DNA of 64,000 nucleotides from Hanleya hanleyi (Eukaryota > Mollusca > Polyplacophora > Lepidopleurida > Hanleyidae): contig JAVTVY010025208.1 of NCBI GenBank assembly GCA_036873755.1, positions 38,154 through 102,153 of the forward strand. The letters run 5' to 3'. A program made the position numbers and the translations under genes. Numbering within the stretch: the stretch's first letter is position 1; the number at the start of each line of letters is the position of its first letter. Under the pieces are notes generated by a model that did not search any database, had not been told where the DNA came from, and worked only from the letters and a program-made list of their open reading frames with translations. Of this stretch, positions 33,467 to 43,734 are shown piece by piece.

Positions 33467-35320
33467 GTGGCAGCTACAACTTACATACCTCAGAAGAACA
33501 TTATCATAAATCTCAACGATAAACCATGGATATCAAATAAAATTAAACACGAAATGAGGATTCGAGATAAACTTTTTAAAAAATCTAGGAGAACTAATCT
33601 TGAAGTTGATATTCTCAAATTTAAAAGTCAGAGAAATCATGTAAATTTGTTAATTAATACCGCCAAAAACGATCTGAAATCAAAAACAGCCGAACAAATT
33701 CAATCCGGTAAGTATGGTTCCAAAGATTGGTGGAAGCTAAGCATGTCCTTTCTAAAAAATAGTAACTCCAACCTCAATGATATACCGCCTTTGAAAAGAG
33801 ATGATGATTCTTTTGCTTATGAGAGCTGCGAAAAGGCTGAAATTTTAAACACATATTTTTCTAACATCGCCATAATTGACGATTCTTCAGCGGTGTTGCC
33901 TCCATTGTCAATGTTTACCGATAAATCACTAGATAACATTTTTGTTACCACCAGTGACACATATGACGTACTTTCTAACCTGGACACATCCAAAGCCATT
34001 GGACCTGACAAAATAAGTCCCAGGTGTCTTCACGAATCTAGGCATGTTCTATCAGCAATTCTGGCTCGCTTTTTCAATCACTCTTTGAAAACGGCATCAA
34101 TTCCGTCTGCATGGAAAGTAGCCAATGTAACACCATTGTTTAAGAAAGGCGACTGCCACTTAGCGGCCAACTATCGTCCAATATCGCTTCTAAGTTGTTT
34201 GAGTAAAGTTATGGAAAGAGTTGTGTTTAAGTATCTGTATAATTACGTTAGACATGATATAACGTCACATCAATCGGGCTTCCTTCCAAATAATTCAACC
34301 ATAACACAATTACTCGATTTACATTTTCATATAACGAAGGCACTAGACGAACAAAAAGAAGTACTGTTTTTATTTTTCGACATATCTAAGGCTTTTGATC
34401 GTGTGTGGCATCGCGGCTTACTTTTTAAGTTACAACACTATGGCATCTCTGGCAACCTCCTGAAATGGTGTGTAAGTTATTTGAAAAATCGTTGCCAGCG
34501 GGTAGTATTGCAGGGTAAGGAATCTACAATACTAAGACTTCACGCAGGAGTACCACAGGGCTCTGTCCTTGGTCCGCTTCTCTTTCTGTTATTTATCAAT
34601 GATCTTCCCAGTAATATTTTGAATAATATTCGATTGTTTGCCGACGATACCTGTCTATACATCATCTCTGATACCTTAACCCACCAGACTGTCTCCATCT
34701 ATCATGACCTGGACCTGATATCTAACTGGGCGAGAACATGGCTTGTCGATTTTAATGCAACAAAAACCGTCGCCGTTTTAGCTTCTCTGCGTCGTGAACC
34801 ATCGCCTTTTCCTATTGATTTTGAAAATAAAACCATCACCCTGTCTTCGAATCATAAACATCTTGGGGTTACGTTCAACAATAAAAGAAAATGGAACGAC
34901 CATGTCGAAGATCTTGTTATCAAAGCACAGCAAAAGTTATCGATCTTTAAAGGGCTGGAATACATTTTAGACAGAAAAACACTCGAAATAATGTACAAAA
35001 GTTTCATCAGACCTAGCTTAGAATATGCCGACGTGGTCTGGGACAATTTGTCACAAAATGAACTTGATTGGCTGGAGAATATCCAAAAAGAGGCACTGAG
35101 AACTATTACTGGTTTGACAAGAAGTGTTAGACTTGAAGCACTTTATACTGAGGCAGGCTTTGAAAAATTATTTCAAAGGCGTTATATTCACAGGCTGATT
35201 ATGTTTTACCGAATATCTAATGGCATGACTACTTCTTCTCTCGAGGATAATCTTCCTATTGCTACTAATGTGCGAAACCCTTATAGCTTACGCAATCCAA
35301 CCCAGTTTACATCGTACTGA
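33467..35320 (+). pseudogene. Reverse transcriptase part of the retrotransposon
   Basis: The 617-codon frame holds the polymerase core. Visible motifs are GPDKISPRCL, ANVTPLFKKGD then NYRPISLLSC, FFDISKAFDRVWH (motif A with catalytic D), HAGVPQGSVLGPLLFLLFIN (motif B) and FADDTCLYI (motif C with the two catalytic aspartates). The downstream LEIMYKSFIRPSLEYADVVW is the usual thumb block. The frame shifts at about 35315, and the C-terminus continues in the frame ending at 35798. It is continuous with the upstream endonuclease except for the lesion near 33460. All catalytic residues of the core appear intact. Confidence 0.9.
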
Positions 35321-35798
35321 AGTCTTTCGTAGATCTTTCTTCCCTTCTTCTGTGCTTGACTGGAATACCCTTCCGGAATCTGTTAGAAACTGTCCTTCGT
35401 TAGTTGCTTTTAAACGTCATTTACAGAACATATGGCCAATCTCGAAGCCACCGCCTTGGTTTTACGCATGCAGTCGAAAAGAAAATGTTATACTCTGTCG
35501 TCTGCGAAATGGTTGTAGCAACCTAAAACGACATATGTTCAACAACTTTATTTCACAAACGTCTCAGTGCAACTGTGGATATGCTGATGAAACTGTTGAC
35601 CACTACTTATTTCACTGCCCCCTATTTAGAAATCAAAGAGTTGTCCTTCTGGAAAATATTAATAGAATTTATGGTACCGATCTGATGCCATCAACTCAAG
35701 CATTGCTATTTGGAAACGATGAAAAAATTACAAAATTAAACATTGAAGCTCAGATATGTTTAGGTGAGTTTGTCAAAACGACAAAACGATTTGAATAA
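35316..35798 (+). pseudogene. C-terminal domain of the retrotransposon polymerase
   Basis: This frame continues the polymerase after a one-base shift: RTEVFRRSFFPSSVLDWNTL, then ENVILCRLRNGCSNLKRHMF, then CNCGYADETVDHYLFHCPLF, ending in a stop at 35798. The Cys/His pattern C-x-C-G..H..C is shared by all copies in the window (29600-29720 on the minus strand and 42890-42960). Its role in related elements is thought to be nucleic-acid binding. Confidence 0.85.
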
Positions 35799-35984
35799 GA
35801 ATATAATTATACACATAGCTAACAACAAAGAAAAATTAACTACCCCTAGCAAATCTTAAGCGACCGATATTAGCATAATAACGACATACATATCTCTCGT
35901 CGTAGAGGCGCATATGGTCATCCCGAGCACCCCCCCCCCCTCCACCAATTACCTGAATTATTTTTATTTCAAATTATGTAAAAG

Positions 35985-36020
35985 TGGGAGACGCAGTAAT
36001 AAGTTAGCTTAATGCGCTCC
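35985..36020 (+). promoter_or_regulatory. Conserved 3' stem-loop of the CR1/L2-type family
   Basis: GGAG-a-CGC (35987-35994) pairs with GCGCTCC (36014-36020), with one bulged A. The same bulged hairpin is found at the matching place in the minus-strand copies (29217-29252 and 31272-31306). The copy at 43421-43458 has a different sequence with the same shape. It is probably the site by which the reverse transcriptase recognises its RNA, as known for other LINEs with stem-loop tails. Confidence 0.7.
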
Positions 36021-36057
36021 TACAATGCACAAAATGCAATAAAGCATCATATAAACC

Positions 36058-36272
36058 AAAACACTGGGGAAAATAAACAAGAAAGAAGTCATTAATTTAT
36101 CTTGTCAAGTATTATATAAGCGAACACTCATATATAGGTGGTAATACCACTCCACATGATTACGGAATGCATTGAATATATATACACACACGAAGCAAAA
36201 GACATGGCAAATTACAATAAAATCTATAACACGGGAATGACGCGTGATGAGAAAGTAGATTTGATCCGGCGC
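36058..36272 (+). repeat. Right member of the long flanking direct repeat
   Basis: Matches 32195-32280 joined to 32376-32508. Frames crossing it have no known family. Confidence 0.75.
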
Positions 36273-36349
36273 GTGTTTTAGTATCGGGATGGCAGCTTTC
36301 TGTATGTTGTTCATTTCTGCTCGCGTCAAACGCCAGCCGTTTGCGCACG

Positions 36350-36520
36350 TGAGAAAATGAACATGCGAAAACGAACGTGCGAAAATGAACGTCAGAGTGC
36401 ATTACAAAAATGAACGTTCAAAAATGAACGTTCGACTGTTCATTTTCTGACGCTGCTGTGTAAAATGAACGGCCTGACGCATGCGGAAATGAACGACCTC
36501 CTGTTCAAAAATGAACGCGT
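36350..36520 (+). repeat. Subterminal GAAAATGAACGT motif cluster, right
   Basis: About ten copies of (a)aaatgaacg(t/c) in both orientations lie next to the right end of the 7.4-kb TIR element. They mirror 30000-30120. They may be transposase-binding sites (inference). Confidence 0.65.
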
Positions 36521-36547
36521 TCGCGTCAAAACTTTTGACACGCTCCC

Positions 36548-37680
36548 TAATTGACAATGTTTAAACTGTATCAGAATGAAAATCCTGCTTCACTTCTAGT
36601 AACCGTCTCAGTGTCTGGAGGATATGGTCTGGTGACCGACCATACATTACACGATCAAATAGTCCACATGACCATCTATTTCATGGCCTCTTTGACCACA
36701 TTTGTCATGATCAAGCTAGGTATTTGGCCATATCAAGTTAGGTCAACCATCACGACTGTACCAGAAATTGGATCGTCAGTGATCATTTCCTTATGACGTC
36801 ACTCCGTGTGCTTGTTGTGTGTGTGGTTGTGCGGATTGTACGTCACAATTTATTAAAATGAGGAGGGAGGGAGGGACTTCACTCATATGGTGACAGTCAG
36901 TTTGGTTAGTGGAGGAAGCTGGAGTACCCGGAGAGAACCACCGTCCTTCAGCAAGTAACTGACAAACTTCCACACATGGACCAGCTGGGTTCGAACCCGT
37001 GCCGGTTCAGCGGTGTGAGGCCAGCGGTCACCAGCGAAGCGCCTTAGACCACTCGGCCACCGAGGTCCCTTATTAAAATGAACGAGTAGTGAAACACTTG
37101 TGTGGATATCAGCGTGTGAGGTTTACGTGATAAATCCGCAAAAATCTCCAAACCTACCTCGCTCATACGCATGACAGATAATAGTCTAATTAGGCAGAAC
37201 AGTGAGATGAAGTAGGTGAGATATAGCCGATATTGTTCGGTTTGTTTCGAATTTCCCGTGTCTGTCCAAGCAAAGATAGCTTTCGGTGCGTCAGTTCGAG
37301 CAAATACTGATATTTTTCCGGTTTTTCATCTATTCGCTGACGACAGAACCAGTCAACTGGGAATATTACCGTGGTGTCTTTAAGTCCTTCCTATTGCACA
37401 TCCTGCCATAATGTACTTCAAGGAAATAAAAGCTCATGTCACAGTTTCAATGACGCATTGCTGGAATCCATATACATGTACACCGGTCAATCGAAAAAAA
37501 GGAAAAATAATAAAAAGATAGACAGCCTACTGGTTTATCCCTTACATGTTGTTACTGGAAAATGATTATGACATAAAATCCATCCGCACGATGCTGTAGT
37601 TGCTGAAATTTATTGGATGACTTATATCAGGAAAACATCTGCAAGCAAAATCAACAAAGAGTCGTACAAAAGTGATCCAT
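36548..37680 (+). repeat. R unit copy 4, continuation
   Basis: Continues the unit interrupted at 29107. The frame at 36551-36796 contains a hydrophobic stretch (IYFMASLTTFVMIKLGI) followed by WPYQVRSTITTVPE, which looks like a membrane segment with a short polar tail. Copy 1 (about 14735-14810) preserves it with a stop, and copies 2, 3 and 5 lack about 60 bases here. No known family is recognised. The unit carries a SINE at 36862-37069. Confidence 0.7.
36862..37069 (-). mobile_element. tRNA-Leu-like SINE with 12-bp target duplication
   Basis: The minus-strand head resembles a class II tRNA with a long variable arm, with box A GGTGGCCGAGTGGTCTAAGG and box B GGTTCGAACCC. The body contains gtggttctctccgggtactc then cagcttcctccac, which resembles the conserved central domain shared by many metazoan SINEs. 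The insertion is flanked by TTATTAAAATGA on both sides (36850-36861 and 37070-37081). The matching flanks prove retrotransposition. It is not a tRNA gene. Confidence 0.9.
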
Positions 37681-40419
37681 TATAGCTAATAAATTATGGC
37701 AGTGCTGACATGCGTCAATATGTGCTTTATTTTATTTTATTTTTTTTATTTATTAATTTTTTTTTATTTTTTTTTGTATGTATATATGCCCCTTTTTGAT
37801 ATATATGTAACACTTATTTTAAAGTACCCTGTATCTTTATGTCTAATTGTTTCCTCTTTTTATCGGCCACATGTGGCGCTATGTATAATACTTACTTATT
37901 CATGGCAATACAGAATCTATCTACTATTGGAAATTTAAAACCCAGCAAAACAGGAGAGTTGAAGTTTGGGGACGTACATGTATGCGATAATACTTCCATG
38001 TTTGTCGATCAATGAACGTGTGACACTACCGGAAATCAACAAATTCCCATAACCTCTGGGTCATATTGTTACCTCCACGATTGTACGATGTCCCCGTTGT
38101 AGTAATCCTGCATTTCGACACAGAACATTACATCTCCCGACGAGCGTATGAGGGGAAAACGGTGATCTTTGAATTGTACTCACATACCCAGACATGGCAT
38201 ACTTCTCGTTAATCAAATAATAAACGTTAGAAATAGTTAGTGAGCTGTTCATTATTGCACAGTGTAAATGTCCTATTCGTACCAGTATACATTAGAGAAA
38301 AGTTATCCAAAAGCACCAGAGATTTATCTGCTCAGAACAACTTACATATGGCTTTGATGCCGCAATTAAAAGCCATGTGAGACGTATTATTTAAAGAGGA
38401 GGATTGTCTGGGTATTCTTGAATGAGCTGACAAGTGTTAACAATACTGTGGACTATTGCGTTGGGGCAAGAACATTCAACAGATGTTCTTAAACTTTTCT
38501 TTTCGGCGTATGGCAAATTGAGACAGAATTTGAGGATTGCAGTGTTACCATAACAGATGACAATTTGTTTGATAAGGTGTTAAACAATCCATTCCAGCTC
38601 ATTCACACCCCCTCCTCCATACAGTCATCTCAGTCAGTTCGACATTGTGCAAATAATAGTTGCTATAGAGCTTTCTCTCCCTGTCAGCCCGATCTGGCCT
38701 GGAAGACTTGAGCTGCACCACATTCTGGTTTTCTTTGAGGGAAATTTGCAAATAGGCTAAAATTCATCCAGGTGTGACGAAAACGTTGGTCCGATGCATG
38801 CAATGTCTGTGGGACTCTCGCATCTAGATATCGGTGCCTCGAGACACTAAAATCTGAATTTTGCTCGGCCATGAATACCCGGCTCCGCTACATTCATACA
38901 CTGGCAACACAGTACTGAATCGACGAAGATGATACTAGGCGACGGCAGCAGTTCATTTGTCGTGTTAGCCATTTGTAGTTGGGATGACGTCTGCTAGCAG
39001 CCGATAATTGCACCAATGCTAGAATGAGACAGCAGATGATTGTATGTAAAATATGGCGACAATCCATTATAGCTAGCATTTCTTGAGGCAACAGTGTGGT
39101 TTGGTAATTGTAACCCGTAGCTATATTATCGATAGTCGCGCCGATGATGAATTACGAGACGTTCCCGTATGACTACTAAAATTCAGCATCATTGACTAGT
39201 AGCCTAGACTACGAGGTTCACGTTAGTTGGAGCTGACCGAATTTTAGGCGAACAATGGACTGTCACTTGATCCTCGTGTAATACATTAGACTGCTGCAGT
39301 ACCAGACAGACACAAAACAAACACATATTCATCCATAGTTTGTATACACGCAGCGAATGGAAATTGAGACATAACTGGATCAGTGATATTTCCGACAAGA
39401 TCTAAGTTCTTAAGTGCTCGTTTATGTACAGTTTAATTCATGAAATCGTCCCGTTTCGTCATAATATGTTTCCATGGTACTAGACATATAATGGACAGTT
39501 GCTCACATAGATCAATTGGAACAACGCCACAAAATGTGTAAAATCTTTGTTGAGTTCTAATGGTAATAACCTGATATTTGGTGTCGACGCAGTACGACAT
39601 CCAGTGATCAAAAAAATAACTGGACACCAACAACCATATCTTTCGTTAACAGGCTGAAAATCTCACATTTTCGGGTAACGTTGCTGGCGTCTGGTTCAAA
39701 TCTCGCTGCGCTTGAAAACGAAAATAAGCGAATGAACTATCAATTGTACGACACATGTACTGCTGCCTTCACCTAAAATCATCCTTGTCGATTCAGTACT
39801 GTGGGCAATGTCATGGAAACCCACCACAGTGAATGTAGAACGGTCAATGTATGTTGTACGTAAAGCTTAGGAGAGGTTAACTTTCGTCCTGAAATCGCTG
39901 ACACATGAAACTTCACCAATGAGCTCCGTAATTTCACAAAACAATGGTTTCATTAGACCAACAAATTGCCACATGTTATGGTAACACTGCAATCCTCAAA
40001 TTTTGTCTCAATTTGCCATACACCGAAGAAAAGAATTCATGAACATCTATGAAATTTTCTTGCCCGATACCAATAGCCTAAATGATCCGACCCAGTTACA
40101 TATTTTGCTATCAGATACAGCATCCACCTTCTAATTGCGACCTTAAAGTGACATGTAAGTTTATTAACGTTGATAACTCACTGGAGTGTTTTTGGATAAC
40201 TTTACCCGAATGTATACTGGTACTAATAGGACATTTACACTGTGCATTAATGAACAGCTCGCTCACTATTTTCAACCTTTATTATCTGATTAACTAGAAC
40301 TCTGGATATGAAAGTGCGATTTAAAGATCACAGTTTTGTCCCACATAACCTCCGCGGGTGACGTAATATTCTGTATCGAAATGCAGGAGACTAGCACAAC
40401 CGGGAAATCCTACTATGTT

Positions 40420-41590
40420 ATACTCGTTGGGGACCTGAATGAGGATCTGTTCAATAATTACCAGTTTTGGCTTCAGTCAACTTGTAAAGGAAGCTACACG
40501 ACCAGTCTCAAATTCTCTGCTGGACCCCATACTATGTAATAAATATCAACTGGTAATCAATAGTGGGGTCTTGGCACCCATCTGCAGTGACCACTGCCCA
40601 ACATTTCTTAACTTGAAATCTCGCATACCCAAGAAAAGCAGTTACCAACGCACTCTCTGGAATTATAATAATGCCGACTGGACTAAATTTAACGAAATAC
40701 TAGCCAATTCTGACTGGTCTATACCAACCGGTGATTATGTAATTGACGATTTTTGCGAGAAAAAAATCTCTCATAACATTTCTTGTGCATCTGACCAAAG
40801 TATCCCCCATAAAATTGTGCTTATTAAACCTGATGATAAACCTTGGATTTCCAATAATATTAAACATGAAATGCGAATTAGAGACAAATTGTATAAGAAA
40901 AGCAGGAAAACAAGGTCTGAGCTAGACATCGCGAAATTTCGCAAGCAACGTAACCAGGTTAATCACCTCGTTCGAATAGCAAAGACCAAGTTTAAACAAA
41001 AAACGGCTGAGAAAATCCAGAACGGTCGCGTTGGATCTAAATACTGGCGGAAATTAGGCAAATCTTTATTAAAAGATTGCAATTCCACATTCAATGAAAT
41101 CCCACCCCTTAAACGGGATGATCATACTTTCGCCTATGACAGCAAGGACAAGGCAAATCTATTAAATGAATTCTTTACTAACATAACAAAATTAAATAGT
41201 TCTCATTCTGAACTCCCACCATTTACCCTGTATACTGATAACACTCTTGACCAACTCTCTGTATCCACCAATGATGTACTTGAAATTCTGTCGAACCTCG
41301 ATGTAACTAAAGCTGTAGGTCCCGACCACATTAGTCCAAAATGTCTCCATGAAGGTAGATTTATTCTGGCCCCTGTCCTAGCACAGTTCTTTAACCTATC
41401 ACTAAATTCTGGAATTTTTCCTAATCACTGGAAAATCGCCAATGTTACACCTATCTTCAAGAAAGATGCAAGTGAATTGTGTTCGAACTACCGTCCCATC
41501 TCACTATTGAGCTGTCTTAGCAAGGTAATGGAGCGGGTAGTTGCGAAGTATATCTATAACTATGTTAAATATGATATAACAAAGAACTAG
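40420..41590 (+). pseudogene. Endonuclease end and first half of reverse transcriptase
   Basis: The first codons (ILVGDLNEDLF) hold the endonuclease GDxN motif in one frame. After a shift near 40465 the main frame continues with FGFSQLVKEATRPVSNSLLD and ICSDHCPTFLNL (SDH motif). The linker and the polymerase N-terminal blocks follow (VGPDHISPKCL; WKIANVTPIFKKD; NYRPISLLSC). The frame stops at a TAG (41588-41590) where the related copy has a glutamine codon, which suggests a CAG to TAG change. Apart from these two lesions the frame is open. Confidence 0.85.
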
Positions 41591-43129
41591 TCTGGTTTTT
41601 TATCGTCGCAGTCCACAGTTACACAGTTGCTTGATATATACAACGACATAGTCACTGCTCTTGACCAACAGAAAGAAGTACAGTTCGTTTTCTTTGATAT
41701 CTCTAAAGCATTCGATCGGGTATGGCATCGAGGACTAATACAAAAACTTAAACAATTTGGAATTTGTGGTAATTTGATAAAGTGGGTAGACAGTTATTTG
41801 AAGAATAGATTCCAGAAAGTAGTACTTAATGGAATCGAGTCAGAGTCATTACGTATACACGCTGGTGTTCCACAAGGATCAGTTCTGGGACCACTCTTAT
41901 TCCTCCTGTTTATCAATGATCTACCCATTGGAACCCTTAACAACATACGCATATTTGCAGATGATACATGTTTATATATCATTTCTGATCAACTCACTAC
42001 CACTCTTCCCAGCATTAGCCATGACCTGAGCCTCATAACTGACTGGGCCTCTCGGTGGTTAGTTGACTTTAATGCTTCTAAAACAATCTCCCTTTTGATA
42101 TCGAGGCGACTACATCAATCTCATGTTGATATTGTCTTCGACAAGAACCTGGTGACTGCTTCATTGAATCATAAACATCTCGGACTAACTCTCAATAATA
42201 GGGCTACATGGCACGACCATATAGAGAACATAATAGTTACAGCACAACGCAAATTATCCATTCTGAGGGGCTTAAAGTATTTGTTGGACCGAAAAAGCCT
42301 GGAAATTATGTACAAAAGTTTTATTAGACCAAGTTTAGAATATGCCGATATCGTTTGGGATAATATAGACAATATCCTAGTTAACAAATTAGAAAACATC
42401 CAGAAAGAATCACTGCGAGTGATTACTGGCCTCACAAGAAGCTGTTCATCTGAAACTTTGTACACTGAGTCCGGTTTCGAATTGTTATCCACCAGACGAT
42501 ATATGCATCGTCTTGCCATGCTATACAAAATAGTCAATGGTATGGCCCCTTTAGCACTGAATAGACATCTTCCTCCACTCGCACGTGACAGAAATCCATA
42601 TCATATACGTCATGTGGATCAATTTACACCACACCGGTGCCGCACTGAACTCTTCCGTAGTTCGTTTTTCCCAGCTAAAATTCGTGATTGGAATACACTA
42701 CCCGTTCCCGTGAGGAATTCTGCTAGCCTTCCACAGTTCAAACACCAATTAATAAAAATGTATCCTAAACCTATCCCTCCTCCTTGGAATTATATTGGCC
42801 CAAGGTCACAAAACATCCTACTGTGTCGAATTCGTAATGGATGCAGCAACTTGAAACGACACTTGTTTGAGAACCATGTCAGCGACAACGCGATCTGTAA
42901 CTGCGGCTGCCTTGACGAAACTGTCGAGCACTTTTTCTTCCACTGTCCCATTTTTATAACTCAAAGACAACGTTTGATTGCTAATCTGCTAGACATCTAC
43001 GATGACCCCTATTCTGTCACTTGTCCCAATCTCCTTTTTGGAGATTGTGATAAAAGTCTAACAGAAAATATTAATATCCAGATGCACCTCGGAGCTTTTG
43101 TTATAGAAACCAACAGGTTCCAACGCTGA
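41591..43129 (+). pseudogene. Second half of reverse transcriptase and C-terminal domain
   Basis: In the same frame as the upstream part after the single stop. Motif A (FFDISKAFDRVWH), motif B (HAGVPQGSVLGPLLFLLFIN) and motif C (FADDTCLYI) are complete. The thumb block LEIMYKSFIRPSLEYADIVW and the C-terminal CNCGCLDETVEHFFFHCPIF follow, ending at 43129. This is the best-preserved polymerase domain in the window. One nonsense mutation, one frameshift and the 5' truncation make the copy incapable of full-length expression. Confidence 0.9.
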
Positions 43130-43420
43130 CTTGTGATTTTCGCGATCAGATAGAAATGAAACACTTCTTCATATGTAGGTCATTCGCCCCAGATGCAGCT
43201 TCTGACCAATGACACTCCCTCCGTCCAACACTACGTTTTAACAGTACAGCATTAATGGAAATAACTTATTTAAACCGAAATATATATTTTTTTGTATATT
43301 TATTCTTTACTACTAAAATATTTACATCATCACTCATCATATAAAGTATCCTGACATAAATGAATATGTACATATTTTTCTATTTGTATGTGTTGAATAA
43401 CTATTGTTGTATATACGACT

Positions 43421-43458
43421 GGGATACACACTAACGAGCTCTGGCTCATTGTGTTCCC
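43421..43458 (+). promoter_or_regulatory. 3' stem-loop, second copy, different sequence
   Basis: GGGA-t-ACACA (43421-43430) pairs with TGTGTTCCC (43450-43458), with one bulged base at the same relative place as in the other copies. An inner hairpin GAGC-tctg-GCTC sits in the loop. The pairing is kept although almost every base differs from the copy at 35985, which points to selection on structure. Confidence 0.7.
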
Positions 43459-43734
43459 CCTGATTCAATAAATATTGTTTAAACCAAATCCTACTATCGT
43501 GGAGGTGACAATATGACCCAGAGCAGATGGGAAGTTGTTGATTTCCGTTAGTGTCACACGTTCATTGATCCGGAGCAAACATGAAAATATTATCGCATAC
43601 ATGCAGGTCCCCGAACTTTAACTCTCTTGACTTGGTGGGCTTTAAATTTTTTTGCTCGATTGGAATTTGTGATACCTGTCGAACGTAACAAGCATCTCGA
43701 CTATTCGAAGGGCTATTCTATTGTGAATGACGGC

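Larger units (their letters stand above)
32509..36057 (+). mobile_element. CR1/L2-type non-LTR retrotransposon, near full length
   Basis: One strand encodes, in order, a hydrophobic leader with a 2A-like motif, an APE-type endonuclease, a reverse transcriptase and a CxCG..H..C C-terminal motif. A 3' untranslated region follows, with a bulged stem-loop and a terminal ATAAACC. The 5' border is set by the end of the flanking direct repeat (32508) and the 3' border by its second copy (36058). The reading frame is broken in two places (about 33460 and 35315), so this copy is probably inactive. The clade (CR1, L2 or a relative) is inferred from the polymerase and needs a tree. Confidence 0.9.
29108..36547. 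mobile_element. 7.4-kb nested TIR element with TAA target duplication
   Basis: The left end GGGAGCGTGTCAAAACTTTT and the complement of the right end match at 23 of 24 positions. The termini are flanked by TAA (29105-29107 and 36548-36550). The empty site is present in other R units (for example tctgtaattgacaa at about 21140), where the flanks meet with one TAA. A 3-bp TAA/TTA duplication is typical of PIF/Harbinger elements, but TIR-based classification is uncertain and no transposase is visible. Subterminal GAAAATGAACGT-like motifs occur inside both ends. It carries three retrotransposon pieces. Confidence 0.85.
40417..43485 (+). mobile_element. CR1/L2-type retrotransposon, 5'-truncated, 12-bp target duplication
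   Basis: Identical 12-bp flanks AAATCCTACTAT lie at 40405-40416 and 43486-43497, and the site is uninterrupted (as a variant) at 19225-19240. The insertion starts inside the endonuclease domain (ILVGDLNEDL), so the 2A-like leader is missing. The 3' end carries a stem-loop (43421-43458) and ends gtttaaacc. The family is the same as 32509-36057, but the proteins differ at many residues. Confidence 0.9.
37680..43650. mobile_element. Long-inverted-repeat element, copy 2, carrying a retrotransposon
   Basis: Colinear with 15646-19378: arms about 37945-38600 and 39960-40404 (continuing at 43498-43640) are inverted copies, and the inner pair lies at 38905-38960 and 39760-39805. It differs by a T-rich insertion near the left end (37695-37925), by lacking about 380 bp found in copy 1, and by the retrotransposon at 40417-43485. 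Reading frames within the arms are not supported as genes. Confidence 0.75.

Noticed and set aside
36970..37069. tRNA-Leu or tRNA-Ser gene on the minus strand
   Set aside because: It is the head of a SINE with its own body and target duplication; acceptor stem pairing is not convincing.
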